This document shows, in pieces, positions 7,433 to 16,085 of a stretch of 60,322 nt of DNA. How positions within the stretch are numbered: the first letter of the stretch is position 1; each line of letters starts with the position of its first letter. A model generated the notes under the pieces. It ran no database searches. It was not told where the DNA came from and saw nothing but the letters and a program-made list of their open reading frames with translations. The position numbers and the translations under genes were made by a program. The stretch is from an uncultured Pelagibacteraceae bacterium (GTDB lineage: Bacteria; Pseudomonadota; Alphaproteobacteria; Pelagibacterales; Pelagibacteraceae): contig CACNFS010000006.1 of the NCBI GenBank assembly GCA_902619835.1, positions 1-60,322 of the forward strand, written 5' to 3'.

Positions 7433-8845
7433 ATGGAAAAAAAAGCAAAAATTATAGCTACTCTAGGTCCTGCAATTTACAGTGAAAATAAGTTAAAAAA
7501 GCTTGTAGAACTTGGTGTAGATGCTTTTAGAATTAACTTTAGTCATAACACTGTTGGAATTAGTAGAATTATTTCTAAAATTCGAAAAATAGAAAAAAAA
7601 ATTGGGAAGAAGCTATCCCTTATTGCTGATCTCCAAGGTGTAAAGTTAAGAATAGGTAAAATTAAAAATGAAAAACAGAGAATAAAATTCAATCAAAAAT
7701 TTACATTTGATAATAATAAAAATCTTGGTGATCATTCTAGAATTAATTTTCCTTACCCCGCAATTTTAAAAAAATTAAAAAAAGGTAATAAGATTTTAAT
7801 CGATGACGGAAAATATTTTTTTTCTGTTATTAATAAAAAAGGTAACTCGATTACTACGAGGTGTCGAAGTCAAAATTGTACGCTCAGCAGTAATAAAAGT
7901 TTTCATGTTCCGAATTTAGATATGACTTTTAACAAATTAACTTTAAAAGATAAGAAAGATATAAAAACCGCAATTAAACTTGGTTGTAATTGGATTGCGT
8001 TATCATATTTGCAAAATGAAAAATTAATTCTTGAAACTAGAAAATTAATCAAAAAAGATATGGGTATTATATCCAAAATTGAAAATAAACATGCACTTAA
8101 GAATATAAAAAAAATTATTCAAGCTACAGACTCAATTATGATCGCTCGTGGTGATTTAGCTATTGATATTGGACATAGCGAAGTTCCAAAAGTACAATTA
8201 AGTCTAATAAAAAAGTGTTCTCAATTTTCAAAATCTGTGATTGTTGCGACCCAGATGCTTGAAAGTATGATTGAGAATAATACAGCAACACGAGCTGAAA
8301 TAAATGATATTGCTACAGCAATTTTTCAAGGTGCAGACACTGTAATGCTATCAGCTGAAGCAGCTATTGGCAAATTTCCTACTCAAGCTGTATCTACAAT
8401 GACTGAAACAATACTTTCAACTGAAAAATATAAAAGAGAACATATAGAAGATTTTAAAAATTCTATAATAGCAAATAAAGATCCAGTTAAATCAATTCTT
8501 CTATCTGTAAAAGACATGGCGTACAATTCAAATGTTAAGGCTATAATAGTATTTTCAAATTCTGGAAAGTCAGCTAAGCTTGTTTCGGCTATGCGTCCAG
8601 CAGCAAAAATAGTAACAATTTCCCCTAACATAAATGTTAGTAGACAAGTTTCTCTTCTTTGGGGCGTTCAATCTATTAATAGTAGAGATGCCAACGGATG
8701 GAAAGATATGATGTCCATTTCAAAAGAAATTATAAAAAAATTAAAATTTATTAAAAAGAACGATTTTGTTGTTATAACAGCAGGTTTGCCCTTCGGTAAA
8801 GCTGGTATGACTAATATGGTTAGGCTTTATAAAGTGGGTACGTAA
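7433..8845 (+). CDS. pyk: Pyruvate kinase
   Basis: A 470-residue enzyme converting phosphoenolpyruvate and ADP to pyruvate and ATP, the last step of glycolysis. Family motifs are present in order: K-I-I-A-T-L-G-P at the N-terminus, R-I-N-F-S-H-N (about 34-40), D-L-Q-G-V-K-L-R, the metal-site region I-M-I-A-R-G-D-L-A, and the signature A-T-Q-M-L-E-S-M followed by M-L-S-A-E-A-A-I-G-K-F-P. Length matches bacterial type I/II enzymes. It is the first gene after a divergent promoter shared with pfkA, and its stop overlaps the start of a 57-codon gene. Confidence 0.95.
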   Translation: MEKKAKIIATLGPAIYSENKLKKLVELGVDAFRINFSHNTVGISRIISKIRKIEKKIGKKLSLIADLQGVKLRIGKIKNEKQRIKFNQKFTFDNNKNLGDHSRINFPYPAILKKLKKGNKILIDDGKYFFSVINKKGNSITTRCRSQNCTLSSNKSFHVPNLDMTFNKLTLKDKKDIKTAIKLGCNWIALSYLQNEKLILETRKLIKKDMGIISKIENKHALKNIKKIIQATDSIMIARGDLAIDIGHSEVPKVQLSLIKKCSQFSKSVIVATQMLESMIENNTATRAEINDIATAIFQGADTVMLSAEAAIGKFPTQAVSTMTETILSTEKYKREHIEDFKNSIIANKDPVKSILLSVKDMAYNSNVKAIIVFSNSGKSAKLVSAMRPAAKIVTISPNINVSRQVSLLWGVQSINSRDANGWKDMMSISKEIIKKLKFIKKNDFVVITAGLPFGKAGMTNMVRLYKVGT

Positions 8846-9018
8846 TGGAAGACAATTATAGTATCGATGAAATTTTATCAGCAATTGATGATCTTCAAAA
8901 TATAAACAAAGGCAAAGATAAAAAAAATTTGAAAGAAACTTCAATTGAATTTAATAATTCAAATATTCCTAAAAATACACTTAGATTGATTGAAGAAGCT
9001 GAGAAGTCAAAAAATTAA
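8845..9018 (+). CDS. 57-residue acidic/basic protein downstream of pyk, unknown
   Basis: An ATG at 8845 overlaps the pyk stop (TAATG), and the frame runs 57 codons to TAA at 9016-9018. The protein starts MEDNYSIDEILSAIDDLQ and ends in an amphipathic LRLIEEAEKSK helix, with a hydrophilic middle and no membrane segment. The N-terminal D-E-I-L-S-A-I pattern faintly resembles the E-E-I-L-A-S-I helix of alphaproteobacterial PopZ/DUF2497 proteins, but the PopZ C-terminal part is absent. The overlap with pyk and its neat end against gapA (4-bp convergent overlap) argue that it is a real gene. Function unknown. Confidence 0.65.
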   Translation: MEDNYSIDEILSAIDDLQNINKGKDKKNLKETSIEFNNSNIPKNTLRLIEEAEKSKN

Positions 9019-10019
9019 ATTAAACCAGATATCTGAATAGCCGTATCACACATCCTATTAGAAAATCCCCATTCATTATCATACCACGATAGAACTCTAC
9101 TAAATTTTCCTTTAATAACTTGGGTTTGAGTAACGTCAAATATGGAGCTATGAGGATTATGATTAAAATCTTTTGATACCAAAGGTTTTTGGTTTACATC
9201 TAAGATACCTTTTAACTCTCCTTTTGCAGCCTTTGTCATAGCTTCATTAATACTTTCAGGTGTCGTTTCTTTATCAGTTACTAATGTTAGATCAATTAAT
9301 GAAACATTTGGTGTAGGAACTCTTATAGCTGTTCCATCTAACTTTCCTTTTAAACTCGGCAGAACTAAACTCATTGCTTTTGCGGCTCCTGTTGAAGTAG
9401 GTATCATAGCTCCTTCTGTAGAGCGAGCTCTTCTTAAATCTTTATGTAATGTATCTAGCAATTTTTGATCACCTGTATAACTATGGATTGTTGTCATATA
9501 ACCATAGCTAATTCCAAAAGTTTTTTCTAAAACCAAAGCAACAGGAGCTAAACAATTTGTCGTGCAAGAACCATTGGATATAATATTATGCTCTTTTTTT
9601 AACTCTTTGCTATTAACACCTTGAACGATTGTAAAATCTACTTCTTTACCAGGAGCAGAAATTATTACTTTTTTGGCTCCACCTGTTACATGTTTTTCTG
9701 CTGATGACTTGTCTAAAAATATACCTGTGCATTCTAAAACTACATCAGCACCTACTTTGCCCCAAGGAATATTAGCTGGATCCTTTTCTGCAAAAACTTT
9801 TATTTCTTGATTACCGATTTTAAAACCGTCTTTTGAAGTCTTAATATCTTCATTAATGATACCGTGAGTACTATCATATTTAATTAGGTGCGCATTAGTT
9901 TCTATTGATCCTAAATCATTAATCGCAACCACCTGAATTTTATTTTTATAGTTTTCTAAAATAGCTCTTAAAATTAATCTACCTATTCTACCAAAACCAT
10001 TAATACCAACTTTAACCAT
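9015..10019 (-). CDS. gapA: Glyceraldehyde-3-phosphate dehydrogenase, type I
   Basis: A 334-residue GAPDH oxidising glyceraldehyde 3-phosphate to 1,3-bisphosphoglycerate with NAD. The dinucleotide-binding start VGINGFGRIGR is at residues 4-14 and the active-site signature SNGSCTTNCLAP holds the nucleophile Cys152. The R-V-P-T-P-N and W-Y-D-N-E-W-G motifs are conserved. Length is typical. A GGAG lies just before the ATG. It follows the last glycerol-transporter gene by 24 bp on the same strand, so it appears to be the distal gene of that operon, linking glycerol uptake to triose oxidation. Confidence 0.95.
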   Translation of the reverse strand: MVKVGINGFGRIGRLILRAILENYKNKIQVVAINDLGSIETNAHLIKYDSTHGIINEDIKTSKDGFKIGNQEIKVFAEKDPANIPWGKVGADVVLECTGIFLDKSSAEKHVTGGAKKVIISAPGKEVDFTIVQGVNSKELKKEHNIISNGSCTTNCLAPVALVLEKTFGISYGYMTTIHSYTGDQKLLDTLHKDLRRARSTEGAMIPTSTGAAKAMSLVLPSLKGKLDGTAIRVPTPNVSLIDLTLVTDKETTPESINEAMTKAAKGELKGILDVNQKPLVSKDFNHNPHSSIFDVTQTQVIKGKFSRVLSWYDNEWGFSNRMCDTAIQISGLI

Positions 10020-10043
10020 TTAATCTCCTTTAATGAATAATAT

Positions 10044-10403
10044 TTAGACGTATCTAAATACAACAACTGCATATCCAATGCAAATAATTGTTGCAATCCA
10101 CAATACACTTCCAACTAGAGCCAACCAAAATAAATGTATGAAAGCACTTCCAAGCAAAGAAATAAATAATCTGTCACCTCTTGTAGTATCTAAACCTAAA
10201 ATGCCTTTTCTTGGACCACCTCCTGGTGATTTTTTCTCCCAAATAACCATTGCTGTTAAACATAAAACTATAAAAATAAAAAATGCAGCTGTTTGCCAAG
10301 TCCATGCCATCCAAGTGATAAATTCAAAATCGAAGAATCCCTTCTCTTTCTTTTTAGCCATATCGCCCCACGTGGCGGCATTTAAAACATTAAACATCAT
10401 CAT
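10044..10403 (-). CDS. glpU: Small membrane protein of glycerol ABC transporter (DUF2160, GlpU-like)
   Basis: A 119-residue protein with about three hydrophobic segments (AAFFIFIVLCLTAMVIW, a central segment and a C-terminal WIATIICIGYAVVVF), resembling the DUF2160 proteins found beside glpP-glpQ in rhizobial glycerol transport operons. Its ATG overlaps the glpQ stop by 4 bp. Its role in transport is not established; position suggests a transporter accessory subunit. An alternative start at the internal Met (MAKKKEKGFF) would give a ~105-residue product. Confidence 0.75.
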   Translation of the reverse strand: MMMFNVLNAATWGDMAKKKEKGFFDFEFITWMAWTWQTAAFFIFIVLCLTAMVIWEKKSPGGGPRKGILGLDTTRGDRLFISLLGSAFIHLFWLALVGSVLWIATIICIGYAVVVFRYV

Positions 10404-11200
10404 ACTCGTCCTAACGCAAATCCTTTCGCTATATAGTTTCTTACAAAGTAAATTACTATTGCACCAGGTATAATTGTCAAACTTCCTGCAGCAGCAAGTA
10501 GTCCTAATTCATATCCTGATGTACTGGCGGTTCTTGTCATTGTTGCGGCTATAGGTTTGGCTGCTACAGCTGTAAGTGTTTTAGCTAATAATAATTCTAC
10601 CCAAGAAAACATAAAACAGAAAAACATAGTAATACCTATGCCTGCAGTAATAGTGGGTATGAATATTTTAAAGAAAAATCTCCAAAACGAATAACCGTCA
10701 ACATAAGCTGTTTCATCTAACTCCTTTGGCACAGAAGACATAAATCCTTCTAAAATCCAAACTGCTAAAGGAATATTAAACAAACAATGTGATAAAGCTA
10801 CAGCCACATGAGTATCAAACAAGTTTACTGATGAATAAAATTGAAAAAATGGCAAGGCAAATACTGCTGGTGGGGCCATTCTGTTAGTTAATAGCCAGAA
10901 AAATAAATGTTTATCTCCTAAAAATTTATATCTAGAAAAAGCGTAAGCTGCGGGCAGTGCAGCTGCCACAGAAATCACAGTGTTCATCACTACGTAATAA
11001 ATAGAATTAAGATACCCAGTATACCAAGTACTATCAGTAAAAATTTTTTTATAATTATCTAATGTAAATTCTTGAGGCCATAATGTGTAAGTGTTTATAA
11101 TTTCAGTTGTCGTTTTAAATGACATGTTTAGCAACCAATAAATTGGAAGCATCAAGAAAATAATATAAATTGTAGGAACTACCCACTTTGCTTTCTTCAT
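10400..11200 (-). CDS. glpQ: Glycerol-type ABC transporter permease (GlpQ)
   Basis: A 266-residue inner-membrane permease of the MalG-type (binding-protein-dependent) family with six predicted membrane segments. The EAA loop is visible as ETAYVDGYSFWRFFFKIFIP near residue 160. It pairs with GlpP, whose gene overlaps its start by 4 bp, and would form the channel for substrate delivered by the 577-residue binding protein. Assignment to glycerol rather than another polyol comes from the whole gene order, including DUF2160 and glpK. Confidence 0.83.
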   Translation of the reverse strand: MKKAKWVVPTIYIIFLMLPIYWLLNMSFKTTTEIINTYTLWPQEFTLDNYKKIFTDSTWYTGYLNSIYYVVMNTVISVAAALPAAYAFSRYKFLGDKHLFFWLLTNRMAPPAVFALPFFQFYSSVNLFDTHVAVALSHCLFNIPLAVWILEGFMSSVPKELDETAYVDGYSFWRFFFKIFIPTITAGIGITMFFCFMFSWVELLLAKTLTAVAAKPIAATMTRTASTSGYELGLLAAAGSLTIIPGAIVIYFVRNYIAKGFALGRV

Positions 11201-12063
11201 GATTTCTCCTCATTTCTCATCATTAAAGTGTAGAATACCCAACAAACTAAAAGTACTATAAAGAAGTATATCAACGACATTGCTGCAGCTGGTCCTAAAT
11301 CAAACTGTCCTAATGCCATTTTAACTAAGTCTATAGATAAAAATGCAGTAGCATTACCTGGACCGCCTCCAGTTAGAACAAATGGCTCTGTATAAATCAT
11401 GAAACTGTCCATAAATCTTAAAAGTATTGCGATAGTTAATACTTTTTTCATTTTAGGTAATTCAATTTTTGTAAAAATTGCCCAACGACTAGCCCCATCA
11501 ATTTCTGCTGCTTGATAATAAGCAGGTTGAATAGATCTTAATCCTGCATAAGACAATAAAACTACTAACGATGTCCAATGCCATACATCCATTAGTATAG
11601 TTGTGAACCAAGCATCACCAATTTGTTGAGTAAAGTTATAATCAAATCCTAAAGCATTAAGTGAATGACCTAAGAAACCAATATCTGGTAACGCAAAAAT
11701 ATTCCACATAGCTCCTACAACGTTCCATGGAATTAAAAGAGGCATGGACATTAAAACTAAACAAACAGGTACTCCTATTCCCTCTTTAGGCATAGTAAGA
11801 GCAATAGCTATTCCTAATGGAATTTGAATAAATAAAATTATAAATGTAAATAAGAATTGTCTACCAAGTGATGCATGAAATCTTTCGGATAACATGATTT
11901 GTTTAAACCATCTTGTGCCTTCCCACATAAAAACATTATTCCCGAAAGTTTCCTGGAAAGCATAGTTCACTACTGTCATTAATGGAATAATGGCATTGAA
12001 AGCTACCAACACAAATACTGGTATTACAAAAAACCATGCTTTTTGATTTACTGTTTTATTCAT
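11197..12063 (-). CDS. glpP: Glycerol-type ABC transporter permease (GlpP)
   Basis: A 288-residue MalF-type permease with six hydrophobic segments and a conserved EAA loop, AAEIDGASRWAIFTKIELP, near residue 180, which contacts the ATPases. It overlaps the upstream ATPase gene and the downstream glpQ by 4 bp each, so the set is translationally coupled. It forms the heterodimeric channel with GlpQ in the cytoplasmic membrane. Confidence 0.85.
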   Translation of the reverse strand: MNKTVNQKAWFFVIPVFVLVAFNAIIPLMTVVNYAFQETFGNNVFMWEGTRWFKQIMLSERFHASLGRQFLFTFIILFIQIPLGIAIALTMPKEGIGVPVCLVLMSMPLLIPWNVVGAMWNIFALPDIGFLGHSLNALGFDYNFTQQIGDAWFTTILMDVWHWTSLVVLLSYAGLRSIQPAYYQAAEIDGASRWAIFTKIELPKMKKVLTIAILLRFMDSFMIYTEPFVLTGGGPGNATAFLSIDLVKMALGQFDLGPAAAMSLIYFFIVLLVCWVFYTLMMRNEEKS

Positions 12064-13124
12064 TCAATTATCCAACTATCTCCATATGTATAAGTATATT
12101 CTTTTTTAAATTTTAAAAATGCAGATCCTGACGGAATATCTTCATTAGATTTTGCAATAATTTTAATTTTTCCGGTTTCACTTTCGGTGTCTACGATTTT
12201 ATGCCTTCCAGTATTGCTTACCGATAAAACTTTAACTGGAATTCCTTCATTACTAAAAGATATAAATTCAGGTCTCACACCAACTTCTGTCTTGTTAAAA
12301 TTATTTTTTTTAATTTCTTGATGAGTTTCTATTTTTTTTCCATTAACAATCACATCATTTCCTTTAATTTTACAAGGCAAAACATTCATTCCTGGTGAAC
12401 CAATAAAATATCCAACAAATGTGTGCTTTGGTTTTTCAAACAAATCTACTGGTGTTCCTGTTTGAACAATTTGACCTTCATGCATTACAACTACTTGGTC
12501 AGCAAATGTTAAAGCCTCTGTTTGATCATGTGTTACATAAATCATTGTTCTATTAATCTTTTGATGAAGTTCTTTAAGTTTAGATCTTAAAATCCATTTC
12601 AAATGTGGATCGATTACTGTTAATGGTTCATCAAACATAATAGCATTCACATCTGATCTTACCAATCCACGTCCTAGTGAAATTTTTTGTTTACCATCTG
12701 CAGTTAAACCAGAAGCTCTATTGTTTAATGTTGAAGATAATTCCAACATTTCAGCTATCTCATGAACTTTTACTTTGATTTCTTCCTCTGGAATTTTCCT
12801 ATTTCTTAAAGGAAAAGCTAAATTATCATACACTGTCATCGTATCATAAATAACCGGGAATTGAAAAATCTGTGCGATATTTCTCTCCACAGGACTCAAC
12901 CCTGAAATAACTTTATCATCAAATAATATATCGCCTTTAGTTGGTGTAATTAGTCCGGAAATAATATTCAACAATGTTGTCTTTCCACAACCTGACGGGC
13001 CTAATAAAGCATAAGCACCTCCATCATTCCAATCAATGTCTACTCCTCTGATTGCCCAATCAGCGTCTGAAGACTGAGTTTTTAAATAACTGTGGCTTAA
13101 ACCTTTTAATGTAACTTTAGCCAT
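12060..13124 (-). CDS. glpT: Glycerol ABC transporter ATP-binding subunit GlpT (degenerate signature motif)
   Basis: A 354-residue MalK-like ATPase. Walker A GPSGCGKTT, Q loop (QIFQFP), Walker B AIMFDEPLTVID and switch histidine (VTHDQTEA) are all present, but the LSGGQ signature reads LTADGKQ. A ~100-residue C-terminal OB/TOBE-like domain follows. The altered signature is seen in GlpT-type subunits and would weaken one of the two composite ATP sites formed with GlpS. The gene overlaps glpS by 8 bp and glpP by 4 bp. Confidence 0.87.
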   Translation of the reverse strand: MAKVTLKGLSHSYLKTQSSDADWAIRGVDIDWNDGGAYALLGPSGCGKTTLLNIISGLITPTKGDILFDDKVISGLSPVERNIAQIFQFPVIYDTMTVYDNLAFPLRNRKIPEEEIKVKVHEIAEMLELSSTLNNRASGLTADGKQKISLGRGLVRSDVNAIMFDEPLTVIDPHLKWILRSKLKELHQKINRTMIYVTHDQTEALTFADQVVVMHEGQIVQTGTPVDLFEKPKHTFVGYFIGSPGMNVLPCKIKGNDVIVNGKKIETHQEIKKNNFNKTEVGVRPEFISFSNEGIPVKVLSVSNTGRHKIVDTESETGKIKIIAKSNEDIPSGSAFLKFKKEYTYTYGDSWIIE

Positions 13125-14181
13125 TAGATACTAACCTTTCATTTTGATCAAAATAAACAAACTCATCTGTATTCATGTATAAATTCATCTCATCGCCAAC
13201 GTTTTTTTGAAAAACTCCGTTAGACAAAGAAACCCAATTCAAATTACCGTTTGTAAAGTGGATTAAGCTCTCAGAACCACTAATTTCAGATATTAAAACT
13301 TTACCTTTTATCTCAAGTGTATTGTTGCCCTCTTTATACGTGGTAATATTGTGGGGTCTTATACCTACTTTATATTCGCCATCTTTAATATTTAATTTAG
13401 TCTTCCATTGAATATCATTCTGTAGAAATGAACACTGATCTCCTGATTTTTTTATTTTAGCTATATTCATTGGTGGATCGCTAAAAACCTGGGCAGAAAC
13501 TAGAGAGTTAGGTTTATTATAAGTATCTAAAGTTTTTCCATATTGAATAATCTTACCTTCTTGTAACGTTGCAGTATTACCACCTAAGAGTAAAGCTTCT
13601 GAGGGCTCTGTGGTTGCGTAAACTACAATACAGTCTCTATTTTCAAATAATTTTGGTAATTCTTCTCGCAATTCTTCTCTTAATTTAAAATCTAAGTTAG
13701 CAAGTGGTTCATCTAAAAGAATTAAGTCTGAGTCTTTTACAAGTGCTCTTGCTAAAGCAGTTCTTTGTTGTTGTCCTCCAGAAAGCTCATTTGGTTTTTT
13801 ATTCAACATTCCAGAGAGTTTTAGTAATTCTGCAACTTTCCCCACTCTTTGTTTTGTTTCATCTGAACTTACTCCAGTAATTTTTAATGGAGATGCAATG
13901 TTGTCATAAACTGTGAAGTTGGGATAATTAATAAATTGCTGGTAAACCATTGATACATTTCTTTTTTGAACTTTCATACCTGTCACATTTTCGTTGTTAA
14001 ACCAAATCTCGCCTGATGTTGGTTTGTCTAGGCCAGCCATAATCTGCATTAAAGTGGTCTTTCCAGCTAAAGTAGAACCTAAAAGAATGTTAATCGTATT
14101 TTTTTGTAATTTTAAATTTGTTGGATAAATATGAGTATCTAACCCTATTTTTTTTTCTACGTTTTTTAATTCTAAGCTCAT
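13117..14181 (-). CDS. glpS: Glycerol ABC transporter ATP-binding subunit GlpS (lacks switch histidine)
   Basis: A 354-residue MalK-like ATPase partner of GlpT. Walker A GSTLAGKTT, Q loop (MVYQQF), intact signature LSGGQQQR and Walker B LILLDEPLANLD are present, but the switch region reads VYATTEPSEA, with Thr where the catalytic His should be. Its site with the altered GlpT signature should be catalytically weak, while its LSGGQ completes the normal GlpT site. The first gene after the hairpin terminator following the binding-protein gene. Confidence 0.87.
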   Translation of the reverse strand: MSLELKNVEKKIGLDTHIYPTNLKLQKNTINILLGSTLAGKTTLMQIMAGLDKPTSGEIWFNNENVTGMKVQKRNVSMVYQQFINYPNFTVYDNIASPLKITGVSSDETKQRVGKVAELLKLSGMLNKKPNELSGGQQQRTALARALVKDSDLILLDEPLANLDFKLREELREELPKLFENRDCIVVYATTEPSEALLLGGNTATLQEGKIIQYGKTLDTYNKPNSLVSAQVFSDPPMNIAKIKKSGDQCSFLQNDIQWKTKLNIKDGEYKVGIRPHNITTYKEGNNTLEIKGKVLISEISGSESLIHFTNGNLNWVSLSNGVFQKNVGDEMNLYMNTDEFVYFDQNERLVSNG

Positions 14182-14204
14182 ATTTTTTTGAAATCTGTTT
14201 TAAA

Positions 14205-14228
14205 AAAGGGGGCTGTTAAGCCCCCTTT
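14205..14228 (-). terminator. Hairpin terminator/attenuator after glpV
   Basis: AAAGGGGGCT (14205-14214) and AGCCCCCTTT (14219-14228) form a 10-bp stem with a 4-nt loop. On the minus strand it is followed by a T-run, giving a strong intrinsic terminator. It lies between the binding-protein gene and the ATPase/permease genes of one operon, so it probably allows partial read-through and higher binding-protein expression. Confidence 0.85.
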
Positions 14229-14248
14229 AAATTTAGATTTAACCTAAA

Positions 14249-15982
14249 TTAATTCCAAGCTTTTGCGAATGGAACTGTTTTACCTTTAGGTTTCTCGTTA
14301 CGTTTTGCTTTTGGCGATCCCGGTTGTTTCAACCAATAATCAGCACCTTTCGGTTTAGCTAATCTTGGACCACATCCACCGTATGTATTGTTTGCTTTAT
14401 CAGCAGCTTCCATACGTGACATAACTAAGTTCATCTCTTCTGCAAGACGATCCATAGCTTGTTGTGGAGTAAACGCACCAGAGTTTACATCTCCAATTTG
14501 TTGCCACCAGATTTGGGCAAGTTTCGGATAGTCCGGAACATTGATACCTGTCGGTGACCACAATACTCTGTTTTTAGATCTGTAGAATTCTACAAGTCCA
14601 CCAAGTTTTGGAGCTCTCTTAGTAAAGTGTTTGTGATTAATTGTGCTATCTCTAATGATAGTTAAACCAACGTCACTTTTCTTAAGATCAACAGTTTTTG
14701 ATACTACAAACTGAGCGTATAACCATGCAGCTTTTCTTCTGTCAACTGGAGTAGACTTAAATAAAGTCCATGATCCGGCATCTTGATAACCAAGCTTCAT
14801 ACCTTCATCCCAGTAAGGACCTTTCGGTGATGGTCCCATTCTCCATAAAGGATTTCCATTATCATCAACTGTTTTGTTTCCAGAACTTTTTGGAGCAACC
14901 ATTGATGCCGTGAACGCTGTATACCAGAAAATTTGCTGAGCAACATTTCCTGATGATAAAGCTGGCAGAGACTGATAGAAGTCCATTGCCGCAGCACCTG
15001 GAGGTGCATAAGCTCTTAACCACTCGTCCCATTTTCTGATTGCATATACGGCAGCAGGACCATTAGCAGCCCCACCTCTTGCTACGTCAGCACCAACTGG
15101 ATTACAAGAACCTTTTTCCATTCTTATTCCCCACTCGTCTACTGGCACACCATTTGGTTTACCAACCGAACCTGCACCAGCCATTGATAACCACGCGTCA
15201 GTCATTCTCCATCCTAAGTCTGGAGCTCTCTTACCGTAGTCCATGTGACCGTATACTCTAACACCGTCGATATTCTTTACATCTTTTGTAAAGTACTCAG
15301 CGATATCTTCGTAAGCAGACCAGTTTACTGGTACACCTAGATCATATCCGTATTTATCTTTGAAACCTTTTTTGATTTCAGGTCTGTCAAACCAATCTTT
15401 TCTAAACCAATAAAGGTTAGCAAATTGTTGGTCTGGTAATTGATATAAATCACCATCTGGACCTGTAGTAAATGATTTACCGATGAAATCATCGATATCC
15501 AATGTTGGTAAAGTAACGTCTTTACCTTCACCTTTCATCCACTTAGTTAAGTTTACTGCTAACTGAAGTCTTGAATGCGTACCAATCAAATCAGAGTCAT
15601 TGATGTATGCATCATACAGGTTTCTTCCAGTTTGCATTTGAGTTTGTACTGCTTGTACTACTTCTCCTTCTCCCAATAACTGGTGGTTTACTTTAATTCC
15701 AGTTATTTCCCCAAAAGCTTTTGTTAAAACTTTTGACTCATATTCGTGAGTTGGAATTGTTTCCGACAATACATTTATTTCCATTCCTTTGAATGGTTTT
15801 GCAGCATCGTGGAACCAATTAAGTTCTTTCTCTCTTTCTTTTGCAGAAATTGTTGAAAGACTAAACTCACCATTTGACCATTTCTTAATTGCAGCCATGT
15901 GACCATCAGCTACAGCGTTTGAAATAGTTAATAGAGAAATTGAAACAGCAACAGCTAAAATATTCTTAAATGTTTTAAACAT
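14249..15982 (-). CDS. glpV: Periplasmic glycerol-type substrate-binding protein (GlpV)
   Basis: A 577-residue family 1 extracellular binding protein. Residues 1-25 are a signal peptide (K-T-F-K-N, hydrophobic core, cleavage near N-A-V-A-D). The unusually long mature protein with a Gly/Trp/Tyr-rich middle (SGNKTVDDNGNPLWRMGPSP region) matches the long binding proteins of GlpSTPQV systems rather than the ~400-residue sugar-binding type. GAGGGA lies 8 bp before the ATG. It is separated from glpS by a terminator hairpin and from glpK by 103 bp containing its own likely promoter. Confidence 0.85.
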   Translation of the reverse strand: MFKTFKNILAVAVSISLLTISNAVADGHMAAIKKWSNGEFSLSTISAKEREKELNWFHDAAKPFKGMEINVLSETIPTHEYESKVLTKAFGEITGIKVNHQLLGEGEVVQAVQTQMQTGRNLYDAYINDSDLIGTHSRLQLAVNLTKWMKGEGKDVTLPTLDIDDFIGKSFTTGPDGDLYQLPDQQFANLYWFRKDWFDRPEIKKGFKDKYGYDLGVPVNWSAYEDIAEYFTKDVKNIDGVRVYGHMDYGKRAPDLGWRMTDAWLSMAGAGSVGKPNGVPVDEWGIRMEKGSCNPVGADVARGGAANGPAAVYAIRKWDEWLRAYAPPGAAAMDFYQSLPALSSGNVAQQIFWYTAFTASMVAPKSSGNKTVDDNGNPLWRMGPSPKGPYWDEGMKLGYQDAGSWTLFKSTPVDRRKAAWLYAQFVVSKTVDLKKSDVGLTIIRDSTINHKHFTKRAPKLGGLVEFYRSKNRVLWSPTGINVPDYPKLAQIWWQQIGDVNSGAFTPQQAMDRLAEEMNLVMSRMEAADKANNTYGGCGPRLAKPKGADYWLKQPGSPKAKRNEKPKGKTVPFAKAWN

Positions 15983-16012
15983 AGATTATTTCCCTCATTG
16001 TTGTTGTTTTTA

Positions 16013-16018
16013 ATTGTA
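16013..16018 (-). promoter_or_regulatory. Putative -10 element of the glpV promoter
   Basis: TACAAT on the minus strand lies 31 bp before the glpV start in the 103-bp gap after glpK. A TTGAAG further upstream is at a wide 19-bp spacing. This supports, without proving, independent transcription of the transporter genes. Confidence 0.35.
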
Positions 16019-16085
16019 TTATTGAACCAAAAAACTACTTCAATGTACAGTGAGTAAAATTAAATAATTACAACTTTGAAGTGTA

